Source: Cannabis sativa (taxonomy: Eukaryota > Streptophyta > Magnoliopsida > Rosales > Cannabaceae). Taken from it: a stretch of 64,000 nt of DNA. Position numbers and translations under genes: made by a program. Shown here in pieces: positions 34,358 to 46,191 of this stretch; within the stretch, counting starts at the first letter, position 1, and each line of letters begins with the position of its first letter. The stretch lies in assembly GCF_029168945.1 (NCBI RefSeq), contig NC_083605.1:32749280-32813279 (forward strand). Direction: 5' to 3'. The notes below the pieces were generated by a model. The model was given only the letters and a program-made list of their open reading frames with translations. It did no database searches and had not been told where the DNA came from.

Positions 34358-37300
34358 AACTCCCACTTGCACTAATATAAAACAAAAAGTGCATTTCAAA
34401 TAATCATTAACACCTTGATATACCAATCAAGTGTAATAGTAGTATACTCCTCGTAATGGGATCTGACAGGTTGAATTAAACACAACCTTTTCTCCACCAT
34501 TACTCTTCCTTAATCACAAAATCCTTGATAATGTGAAATTCCTCTCTATATGTCTACTCTTTTGGGATACTGGATTCTATACTTTTGGGCAACTACTCTT
34601 TTGTTATACAGGAAGTAACCCTAGTAGTTAAGGCAAGTTGGAACACTGCCACAAATGTATAGAACTTTCCTTAGACTGAAAAAGTATCTTTTCACCGCAA
34701 CTTTTAACATTCAGTCTCTTTCTGGTAGACCAAGAGATTTCAGATAGGTTTTTACACTTCTCCAAAATCACTACTCCACCCCCAAAGTAATCACCATCTC
34801 ATCAGCAGACTTTCTAGCACAAAGGCAAGTCTTGAAATCTGATGTGGTGTAGTCTAAGAGTTTCAAAAACCACCCTTATTGACTAACATATAGTTCCTCT
34901 TCTTAATCTTAAGATTTACTTGATTGTTTTCCAATGTTCTTCTCCTGGATTAATCTGATACCTACTCATTACTCCCACTCAACAGCAGGTGTCTGGTCTA
35001 AGGCATACAAAAACATATCTGAGACCTCTCACTGTCAATTTAGGAAATTCTTTCATGGTTCTCTGGAATAGTTGAGACTTTTCCTTAGATAAACAAAATC
35101 TATATCTAAGAAGTTGTGAAGCTTCTATAGATTGCCATTAGAAAGAAAATGCTTCAGCATCTTATGCTTGCATTAGAATAAGTAATTTTCAGGTATACCT
35201 CAAGCCATAGGTTTAGATAAACTCAAACCTATAATACTAGGAACAGGAAGTTTTGTTAAGTCCTTTGAATGGACTTATGAACAAAAATTTCCTTTCATGT
35301 CCTTGTAATAGAAAACTTTAGGTTACTCCATGTGAATGGATCAAACCATAGTTCTATTGGCTTTCTTCTTAGTTTCTTATCTTGAATATCCATTACTTGT
35401 TTAAACTCACAATGGATTTTAATCACTAGTGTCTTCCAAGTCATGAGAAGGTAAAGTTCCTAGAAACTCTCCCACTACGACAAGGTACCGTGAACTATGT
35501 CAAAGAAAACTAAATGGTATTGACCTCTTCAGTTGTGTTAACACAACAGAAGCAGTGGGATCATCTTGTAAAATAAGATGATAGAACACTTTTGGAATCA
35601 AGCAAAAAATATCTCCTTTATTTGCTATTTTATTTTCAGACTTAGTCATTTTCTTAAAAAAGTAGTATTTGTTTAAACAAACACTTTCTTATCTAATGAC
35701 TATGGGATGCTCCACCCCTAATCACTTAGAATAGCTAACAAACATGCAAACCAGGGTTAGCAGTTCTAGCTTTTCTTAAGATTTCGATTAGGTCATCCAT
35801 GAATCTAGTAATGATTTACATTAAGTATACAACCATTACATCATTCTGAAATTTTATTATAATAGAAGGATTTAGGCAACGACTAGTAACTAATCATCAA
35901 TATGCAACTCGAATTTCTGGGGAGGTAAGTTTGGATATAATTCAAAAGTCAAATTAATGATCTTTGAACTGCATATCTACTACCTTTTTCTCCACCCCTA
36001 TCAGTTCGCAAGATCTTTAACCACTTACCTTCACCATTGCTAGAAATTCATGAAATTTTTCAAACATTTCAAATTTCTTTTGCATAAGGTAAAATCTAGA
36101 GTGATCGTTTTAAGAATACAACGAAAACTCATATCCACCCCTGAATGTACATCCATCTGCGAATGAGATGAAATTACTTTCAGTGGATATAGGCATATTA
36201 ACTCTTTGCAGAGAATGATCTTGTCAAAACTACTATGAACAAGATACAAATGCCTTAGATTTATAAAATATGTGGTTGTATCTTTTGATGACTTAAGCTT
36301 AGTTACATCAAAGAGTTCTTAGAATAGTGCAAGTGGATTCTGGTCACAGAATACTAAACTCATACAGTTTGAATCCATTGATGGAAAATGGTTATTAAAC
36401 ACTTGTGAAAGTGTAACTGTATAATTAGTAACTCTTTCTTGGACCACCACTACTAATCTAACTCTATGATTTGCCTATACAAGTAGGAGATATCTAAGAT
36501 TGAGGATTTATATCATTTTGGGATAGAATTCCGGGAATATAATCATATGCGTCATCTAATTTCTTAAGAGAAATTAAGACTTTATATGATTTATAGACCA
36601 TTCATCCAATGATATGTCTTTAAGCTAATTCGAAATGAATAAGCTAAGAGGAATTAGGATAATTTCGTTTTAAATAAGAATCCAACGATGCTCCGATTAG
36701 CGAGAGTCAAAGTAATATTATTTATATAATCTTCTTGTTTCATATTGTAAAACACTAGTCTAAGGTGTCATCAATTGATGAACAGCTAGATGTTGCATAT
36801 ACAATATTTATCTTTCGAGATCTAACACTATTATGTTAGTCTAATGGTGAAAATCCATTAGGGATTTATCTCATTAGAAAAACAAATCAAGTTAGACCAA
36901 CAATGAAGATTCGAAATTAAACTACAATTTAATAACAGAAAATAACATGGTTCAATACAAATTCATACACAATTCAGAAATTATTAAGCACATAGCAAGT
37001 AGGAATGACAAGTGAAAATACTAAAACATACAATCCTAAATAATTTCCAAGGTTTTCAACAAACTGATATCAGTGTCCCGTTTAGGCGAGAGTCAAAGCT
37101 ATCATTCATTGAATAGAGTTGTCAGCTCATCTAAAATGTCAAACATTCTAGCAACCTTTTATTCGATCAAGATGTGAATCCGCGTTGTCCCGTTTAGGCG
37201 AGAGTCAAGGCTATTCTATCTTATGAGCTTCCACCATTGTTTCATATTCTTGCAAGTCTTATACAGTCGCCACCATTAGGGTGATCATAAACTATATAAA

Positions 37301-40300
37301 AAACTTACAAGATTACTTATCTTTCGAGATTAAACGGTGCTAACTTGCTAATGACCGTTCCTCCATTAGGGAGGATTACTCACTAAAACAATAGCTATGT
37401 AAAACCAACAATGGAGATCGAATATCCTTATAATAATAAAGCTCATTATTTAATGAAGGGTTGTATTTTCTTCTAATATTTATTTTAATCTATTTATTTT
37501 AAATATATATTTAATTAATTAAAATTTCCAATTTAGAATGAAAAATTCCAAATATAAATTTTAATTTAATATTTATAAATTATACTTAGATAGATAAATA
37601 ACGTGAATTATTTCCATCTTAGTAATAATTTCCATAAATATTTAGAAAATTATTCAATTTAAGTTGTTTCAAAATTAATTTGAATTAATTTACAACTCAA
37701 ATTTAACTTTCTATAAATATATATTGCATTTTCGAAAATGCTTTAAAATAAAATAAAATAAATCCTGGAAAATTACTCTAATTTTATGTTGGCCCAAAAT
37801 TAATTAATAAAAATTAATTTTCAACAAAAAATATAATTTTCCTATTTAATTAAATATCTAAGAAAAATTTCAAATATTTAAGTATCATGATTAAAAAATC
37901 AACTTAAATATTAATTTTCTATTTAATTAAATACACTAGAAAAATACTTCAAGCAAAACAGATAATATCTATCTAGACTTTCATAGACTAATTAATCCAA
38001 TTTCTAATTATAATATATTTTAGTTCATTTATTTTAATTAATCATTAAATGAAAAAGTCATTAATTTAAGTTGGTCCAAAATTAAATAAATAATTTTCAA
38101 CTTTAATCTATTTTTCAAATAAAATTCGAAATTTCTGCATTAAAGAAATGCAATTTCGAAATTTTGGGAAATGATTAATAAAATAAAATAAAATATATTT
38201 TGAAAATCTTTAAGTTATTCTGAAATAAGATTCCAAACTTAAGATAATTTTCAACTTTAATTAAATAACATGAAAATAACAATATTAAAGTATCACGATG
38301 AAAATCAACTTAGATATTGAAATTTTCAATTTAATTAAATGTATTAAATTCAAGAAACAAATAATTAAGTAAAGAGGAAACTTAATTATTAATTCTAGTT
38401 TAATACTAGGAAAATATTCTAAACTCAGATTGTACCAAAATTAATTATGAGACAATTAATTTCACAATCAATGATATTTTCCTATTTAATATTAGAAATA
38501 ATAACTAGTACTAGAAATAGCTATCTAGAATATATCATTGACTAAGTGTTTTTCTAAAATTAACTTTTTAAAATATTACATGAAAAATAAATTTCATATA
38601 TTTTAAAAGTTAATTATGTTGCTAATTCAATTTTAATTAGGTTAGACTAATATAATTAACCTAATACAATTATTTAAATAAGGCAAATGGGCCTTCACAA
38701 TTGGGGTAGTTCATGTGAGGGGGAGCTGGGTTCAGTATGTCGTACCCACTTCTATGGCCCCCAACTCTCACACAAGGCCCAAAAGAGAGGAATTTAACCT
38801 TAAAATAAACAATTGTTATTCATTGAATAAGCCCAAATCTAATTGGGCCTAAATAAATTTCCTTATGTCAAAATTTATTTTAGCAACCTAGTCCATTTAC
38901 TTAGTAAAAACTTAAATGGGCTTCCTATATGCATCTAAGCCCAAAAGCAAACATATAGGCTCACACAGGTCAAATGATTTGGATGGGCCCTATCATGTTA
39001 CTAGGTTTACACAGATGAAAGAAGTACAAAATTTACCTGTTACAAATTATTTATAAGATCTATCGTCAATTGGACTATGATTAAAATCAGATCATTGGAT
39101 CATGATCTGTTAACAAGTTAATCATAGCAATTTAGATCAGATAAATAATAGGTTTGTTAAAAAGTTTTGAATAAACAATATAAACAAACAAAGTCCATGT
39201 AACAGATGTGAATCAAGATATTAATATAATTAAATTATTATTCTTAAACTAACCAAATAAAAGAAACTAATTTTAAAATATCTAGGTTTATTTGAATCAA
39301 ATTAAATTAAATATCTAATAAGATCAATGATTTAAAAGGAAAGAATCTCCAATATCACTTTCGGATCTTATAATTTAATAAAATAAACCAATTTTAAAAT
39401 AGATTTGGTTAAATAATAATTACCATAATTATATGTCAAAATATCTCAAATTAAGCAATATTCAAATCTCTACAAAAATATCTATGTTATTTAAATATTT
39501 AAGATATGATTTATAAATTTCTAATAAGGAAAAAATGATATATATAGAAAAAAATATCATTTTTATACTTATAATTTATAAATAATTAAATATTTAACAA
39601 AATAACAAATTTTTGAATTTGAAAAACATTATGGTAAGTATATCTATAAAAATATCTATGTTAATTTCAAATTTATTTATTATTCAATTTGCCATATAAG
39701 ATAATTTTAATATAATATTTTAAATAAAAAGACAAAGTTATCTTTTAATTTAAAATATCTTAAATATCAAAATATCTAATCTTATAATTAAATAATAAAT
39801 AAATATTAAAGAACTTAACAAATTTTTAAATCTGACCATAATAGGAAATATTTAAAAATTGGAAACAATCCAAAATAGAAATATTTAAAATTGGAAAAAT
39901 TCCAAATTGAAAATATTTAAAATTGGAAACATTTCAATTTAGAAATATTTTAAATTGGAAAAATAAATTTTGGGAAACAATCCCATGAAAAAATTGGATT
40001 TTTGGGGAAAAAACCTCAAAAATTCGCAATTTGTGGGAACTGCCAGGAAAGGCTGCATGCAGCAACCATGATTTCCAATCTTCCAAAATTCATATCTTTC
40101 TCAATTTTTATTGGAATCGAGTTCCGTAAAAAACAAAATTGCTTAATTTTTCACAAGGAATCCAAATAAAATATTTTCAAAAATTGAAAAAAATATTTTT
40201 CATGGAAAACGAAACTGTACAACATCAACATTCATCAAACAACACATAAACCAACATGAAACCATCCAAATCAACACAAAAACATGCATTCATCGTTTTA

Positions 40301-40346
40301 ATTCATATTACATGAAAGTAAATCATTACCATGGCTCCGTGCCGCT
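34358..40346 (-). other. Internal region of element A
   Basis: Pol remnants occupy about 34400-36700: an RNase H/RT tail near 34955-35000 and integrase near 35900-36060. From about 37440 to 40330 the sequence is extremely AT-rich, where gag would be expected, apart from a GC-richer conserved island at 38690-38790 that is also present in element B. Small hairpins with a common loop occur at 36851-36867, 37271-37283 and 37360-37374. Confidence 0.65.
40329..40346 (-). other. Decayed primer-binding site of element A
   Basis: The minus strand next to the 5' LTR reads GCGGCACGGAGCCATGG. It aligns with the site of element B (TGGCCTCAGAGCCATGG) and, less well, with the methionine-tRNA site TGGTATCAGAGC. 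Confidence 0.5.
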
Positions 40347-42273
40347 TGTTGGAAATTATTTTACCAGGATCTAGATTTACTAACAAGTATGTTGGATTAA
40401 CAACCTAATATGAATTCTAAAACAATGAAAATAAACACCTATAAAGTTAGAAAACCTTACAGTGGGTGCAGCGGAATAATATGACTCCTTCCATTCAGAT
40501 CTCTAGCCCTTGATTCCTTTCTGTAGCAGAGCATCACCAAGATCTGAACCTGGATCTTCTTTTCTCCTTCTTTGATGCAGAAATTCCATGCAGAAATTCC
40601 ATAGTCTTCCATACTATGATTGAGATACCACTTGATGTGTGTGGGCACTACTCATCTCACAAGGATTTCGAAATTTCTCTCTATTTTTCTCTCTTAATTT
40701 CGTGGCTCATGGTCCATATAAGAGAAGAGAGCAAGGTTCCTTTATATAGGGAAAAAGGAGAGCACAACTTTCCAAATAAAACAGTTTCCTTAATTACTGT
40801 GTAATCAATTAACTGCCTTATTTAGTGTGATCCACCACTTTCCTATTATAGCTAGGCTTTGATTAGCAATTACATGGCAATTAAAAAATAAAAATAATAA
40901 TTGGGAAACACAAAGGAGTGCTCGGCCATAGAGGGAAATGGGCCTCACTTGGATTTTGCAGTTTCCTCAATTTTATTTCTATTTCTCCAAAAATGCCATT
41001 TTTCCAATTCTAATCATTTAAATGCCAAAACTAATTATTTAATAACTAAAAATAGATTATTAAATAATATTGTCATTTAAAATAATTATTAATTAGACAT
41101 ACAAAGTCTCTTAATTAATAATTAAACCTAGAAATCCTTTTCTTTACGATTTCATCCTTAAACTGTGAGAATTTATAAAGTAGACATAGTCTAACTTTTA
41201 GAATTATAATTGATTAATTAAAATCAATTAACTGAGTCTTACAAGCAGTATGGCCTCAACTAGTATGGGGACCATGGGTCTATATAACCGAGCTTCCAAT
41301 AAGTCGAACCGAATTTACCAAGTAAATTCCCTAACTTATTAATTCCTCATTGAATCCACACTTAGAACTTGGAATTGCACTCTCAGTCATATAGAAACGC
41401 TCTATATGTTCCACGATATAGACACGTCATCAGTTATCCATTGTTATAACCCTAATGTGATCAATGATCCTCTATATAGATGATTTACACTGTACAGGGA
41501 TTAAATTACCGTAACACCCTACAATGTATTTTATCCTTAAAACACTTAACCCTGTATAAATGATATTTCACCTAAGTGAAATGAGATCTCCACCATTTAT
41601 CTTCGTTTGGTTAAGCTCGAAGGAAATCATCCTTTACTTCTATTTGCCAAATAGAAGCTATAGATTCCATATTTATGTTAGCGCTCCCCCACTCAATTGT
41701 ATTACCGTGTTCCCAAAATGTACGTATTACCCTGATACAATACTAGGCTTAACTAACAAATCAAAGAACACGAATAACACTCTTGAAATTGAGCCTAACC
41801 ATATCAGGATTTCGATCATGTGATCTAGGATCAACAGTTGATATTGAATTGAATAGATATTACGGTAAGTTTTAACATATCTAATCAAAGTTCAATATCG
41901 GTCCCTTCCGATGTATACTCCATACATCCGATACTGGTAAACTTTGCCAATGTCCTGGAAAGGACATAACACTTTTCCAAGGTGTAAGAATACCTATCGC
42001 TGATTATACCATGTCAGTCTAAATCCAGTGTTCTGACAAATCAGGGAATCTACTTTTGAACATATAATAAAGATTATATTCCACTATGCTGACAACACTA
42101 TAATCTTTAACCAACCCATATGTTCTGGACTTAAAAAGAATTCATACATTATATACATATAATCATGAAATAAATCATGTGAACCATGCAACATAAAATG
42201 TTATTTCTGATCTTTATTAATAAGTAAATCTGATTATATGAAATGAGTTTTATTTAGGGCATAAAACCCAACA
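40347..42273 (-). repeat. 5' LTR of element A
   Basis: Nearly identical to the 3' LTR; the extra 13 bp are a tandem copy of ATGCAGAAATTCC near 40577-40602. A minus-strand TATATAAAG at 40740-40748 is a plausible promoter. Confidence 0.85.
40740..40748 (-). promoter_or_regulatory. TATA box in the 5' LTR of element A
   Basis: The minus strand reads TATATAAAG. The same box occurs in the 3' LTR at 32824-32832. Confidence 0.5.
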
Positions 42274-42278
42274 AGATA

Positions 42279-43058
42279 TTCTAGCTCTGCCTTTCCCTCT
42301 ATTAGGCTTCACTGGTCCCCTTGCTTCCTCACTTAGCGCATCCACATTGCTCAAGCAATCATTCAAAGTGCCCATCTAGATAGTCTGGGAGTTCTATGCA
42401 AGTAAAGCATCAAAGTTAGACACTTGGAAGCAACAATAAATGCATAAAAATCAGTATACAAAGAACAAATAAGACTTTGATCTGGATACAACCATTGACA
42501 CTATTGTATTTTGAATCTCCTTGAGCAAATAATGAAATATCCTCTCAGCCTAAGAAGTTATCATACTGGAAGAAATCTGAACCCTTCATCAAGACGAAAG
42601 GATTTACTCTAATGTATTAGGATGGTGGAAGAATATATCTATAATTTTATCTACCCTATCATAATAATGAATCATGGGATATTGAAGATGGTCTAGTTCC
42701 AAGAAATAAGGATCGAATACTCCCTAATTGATGTGATTTATCTCTTCCAGATGTGGAGTGCAGAATAGGCGGAAAGGAGAGTTACCTCTTTCGGATGTGC
42801 TAGCACATGGAGTGCCTCCGTCTGAAATGATCGCTCTAAAGCGAATCTCTAACTTTGTTTCCTCATTCATTGGTTCTAGATGTAACTGGGCCCATTCTTC
42901 CAGCAAGCGTTTGTCCTTCTTGATGGCCTTCTTTGCCTCATCCGCAATGATTTCTGCGATTACTTATTTTGCTTCAACTGAGTCATTTTGAATGTCACGA
43001 GCATTGTAGGTGTTAATGCTTTGATGAGGAGTGATCATACCAACTGTCACGAGCATTA
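42279..43058 (-). pseudogene. Unidentified degenerate coding remnant
   Basis: The minus strand carries an open stretch (42724-42991) with KKAIKKDKRLLEEWAQLHLE, then NEETKLEIRFRAIISDGG. It is hydrophilic and probably helical. Because element A is inserted between this segment and 31569-32258, and both flanks lie on the same strand, they may be parts of one broken gene or gag. The family is not recognised. GTCACGAGCATT is repeated at about 42996 and 43047. Confidence 0.35.
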
Positions 43059-43211
43059 TAATTTTAGGATTTGCTAATCCATTTTCTTAATCTCTGGGTA
43101 TTACAGTTACCCCTCCTTATAGAAATTTCGTCTCGAAATTTACCTGAACAACTATGGATACTTCTGTTGCAGATCTGTCTCGAGTTCCCAGGTTGCCTCT
43201 TCCACTTTACT
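43059..43211 (-). mobile_element. 3' end of an older Gypsy element: LTR start and polypurine region
   Basis: On the minus strand the LTR begins TGTAATACCC at 43105. Just upstream in element orientation is CTATAAGGAGGGGTAA, a Gypsy polypurine tract, preceded by AAATTTCGAGACGAAATTTC, the typical end of a Tekay-type pol region. The LTR is truncated after roughly 50 bp. The rest of this element resumes at 54699. Confidence 0.6.
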
Positions 43212-44305
43212 TGTTGGAATATGTTTTACCAGGATCTAGATTTACTACCATGTATGTTATTTAACATCCTAAATATGAATTTCTAAAACAATGTAAATAA
43301 ACACATATAAAGTTTAGGAAACCTTACAGTGGGTGCAGCGGAATATTAATGGCTCCTTCCACTCAGATCTCTAACCCTTGTATCCTGTCTGTAGCAGAGT
43401 ATCACCAAGATCTGAGCCCGAATGTCCTTCTCTTGATTCTGGATTCTTCACAGCCTTACACACTATGATTGAGATACCACTTGATGTGTGTGGCCACTCA
43501 CTTTATCACTCAAGGTAAGAAAAAATATGAAGAAGGAAGAGAGGGGCTTGTTCAAAAATAGAAGGAAGGATGACTCAGGAAAATTTTCTGAAGGCAAGAA
43601 TTTTCATCATCTTTAACTCTGAGCCATCACTATCTATTTATAGGCAACCACCTAGGTTTAGCTTAGGATTTATTAGGCATTAAAATAATAGAAATATTAA
43701 TACCATCCAAGTGGCCGACCATAGTAATGGGCCCCACTTTGGAATTTTTCCACTTTTGACAAATTTTCCCTTACTTTCTCAAAAATGCTATTTTTCCAAT
43801 TCTAACCACTTAAATGCCAAAACTATTTATTTAATAATTAAAATTAATTATCAAATAAAATTGTCATTTAATATATTTATTAATTAGAGTTAATAAAGTC
43901 TCTTAATTAATAAATAAGACCTAGAATCTCTTTTCTTCACAATTAAGCCATTGCTTAGTGAAAATTCATAAACTAGACATAGTCTAATTTTAGAATTATA
44001 ATTGATTAATTAAAATCAATTATCAGAGTCTTACAAGCAGTATGGTCTCAACAAGTATGGGGACCATGGGCCTACACTCCTGAGATTGAACCTAAGCATG
44101 TCAGGATTAAGATCTTTTGATCTAAGATCAACCAGTGATATTGACTTGGAAAGATACAACAATAAGATTATAATATCTTTACCAAGTTCAATATCGGTCT
44201 CAGTCCAATGTATACTCCATACATCCGAAACTAGCATATTTTGCCAATATTCTGGAAAGAACATAACACTTATCCAAAGTGTAAGTACACCTCATCATTG
44301 ATTAT

Positions 44306-46177
44306 TGTTGGGTTTCATGCCCTAAATAAAACTCATTTTAATATAATCAGATTTACTTATTAATATAGATCAGAAATAACATTTAATGTTGCATGGTTCA
44401 CATGATTTATTTCATGATGATATGTACATAATGTATGAATTCATTTGAAACCCTTTTCACATACTTGATCCTGTTTACTGTGCCGTCAACACATTGGAAA
44501 GTAAACATGACTATGTGAATGATTTATCACACATAGGGTTTTACTGATATGATAATCTACAACAGAGTTTACTTGCATTTGGAGAAGTGCTATGTTCTTT
44601 CCAGAGCATTGGTTAAAGTAAAGCTCAGGTTGGATGCATGGAGTATGCATCGGAAGGGACCGATATTGAACTTTGACTTAAATTTATTAAACTTACCGTA
44701 ATATCTATTCAAGTCAATATCGCCTAGTTGATCCTAGATCAAATGTTCTTAATCCTGTTATGATTAGGCTCAATCTTGAAAGGCTATTCGTGTTCTTTGA
44801 TTTGTTAGTTAAGCCTACTTTTAGGTCAGGGTGATACGTACATTTTGGGAACACGGTAGTGCAATTGAGTGGGAGCGCTAGCATAAACATGGAATCTATA
44901 GCTTCTATCTGGCGAATAGTAAGCAAAGGATTATCTCCTTCGAGCTTGACCAAACAAAAATAAATGGTGGAGATCTCATTTCACATAAGCTGAAATATCA
45001 TTTATACGGGGTTAAGTGTTTTAAGGATTAAATACATTGTAGGGTGTAACGGTAATCTAATCCCTCTACTGTGTAGATCATTCATATAGAGGATCATTGA
45101 TCAAATTAGGACTATAACAATGGATAACTAATGATGTGTCTATATGGTGGAACATATAGAGCATTCTATATACTGAGAGTGCAATTCTAAGTTCTATGCG
45201 TGGATTCAACGAAGAATTAATAAGTTAGTGAATTTTAGTAATAAATTCTTGATCTACTTATTAGAAGCTCGGTTATATAGACCCATGGTCCCCGCACTAG
45301 TTGAGATAATATTGCTTGTAAGACTCATTTAATTGGTTTTGATTAATCAATTATAATTCTCAATTTAGACTATGTCTATTTGTGAATTTTTCACTAAGTA
45401 AGGGCGAAATTGTAAAGAAAGAGTTTTAGGGGCATATTTGTTAATTATGATACTTTGTATGGTTCAATTAATAAATATGATAAATGACAATATTATTTAA
45501 TAATTATTTATAGTTATTAAATAGTTAGAATTGGCATTTAAATGGTTGAATTAGAAAATTGGCGTTTTTGAGAAAATCAGATGCAGAAAAGATAAAACTG
45601 CAAAATTGCAAAAAGTGAGGCCCAAATCCACTTGTATAGGGCCGGCCACTTTTTTAGGGAATTTAAACTGATATTTTCATTATTTTAATGCCAAATAATT
45701 CAAACCTAACCCTAGTGGAATGCTATAAATAGATAGTGAAGGCTTCAGGAAAATTACACTTCTGATTCAGAAAAAAATTGAGCCTCTCTCTCTCTCCCTA
45801 TCTTTAGCCGCCACTTCTTCTCTCTCTTCCCTCTTGAATTTCGAAATTCTGAGTGTATGAGTAGTGCCCACGCACAGCAAGTGATACCTCAACCATAGTG
45901 AGGAAGATCGTGAAGAAAGACTTTCAGCAAGAAGGAGTTTCAGCATCAAAGATTCAGAGAAAGGGATCCAGGTTCAAATCTTGATAATACTCTGCTACAG
46001 AAAGGATACAAGGGTTTGAGATCTGAACGGAAGGAGTCATTTAATTCCGCGTCACCCAATGTAAGGTTTCTTAAACTTTATACGTGTTTATTTCATCGTT
46101 TTAGAAAGTTCATATTTAGGGTGTTAATAAACATACTTGTGAGTAGATCTAAGATCCTGGTAAAATAATTTCCAATA
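44306..46177 (+). repeat. 5' LTR of element B
   Basis: Starts TGTTGGGTTTCATGCC and ends TTTCCAATA. A TATAAATAG box lies at 45724-45732. Followed directly by the primer-binding site. Confidence 0.85.
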
Positions 46178-46178
46178 A

Positions 46179-46191
46179 CTGGCCTCAGAGC
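46179..46191 (+). other. Primer-binding site of element B
   Basis: TGGCCTCAGAGC matches the initiator methionine tRNA site TGGTATCAGAGC at 10 of 12 positions and lies just after the 5' LTR. Confidence 0.6.

Larger units (their letters stand above)
32444..42273 (-). mobile_element. Copia-type LTR retrotransposon A, complete ends, no coding capacity
   Basis: A perfect target duplication, AGATA, lies at 32439-32443 and 42274-42278. The LTRs are 1914 and 1927 bp; by eye they differ at about eight bases plus one 13-bp tandem duplication, so the insertion is young. The internal region (34358-40346) has no open frame above about 70 codons. Copia origin is inferred from an integrase remnant on the minus strand (KILRTDRGGE near 36010), a polypurine tract next to the 3' LTR, and a decayed methionine-tRNA primer site. 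Confidence 0.85.

Noticed and set aside
44714..44953. 79-codon minus-strand frame present again at 52978 and 57687
   Set aside because: It is an antisense frame within the LTRs; it recurs only because the LTR recurs. The same holds for the 62- and 87-codon frames at 32700, 33644, 40616 and 41560.
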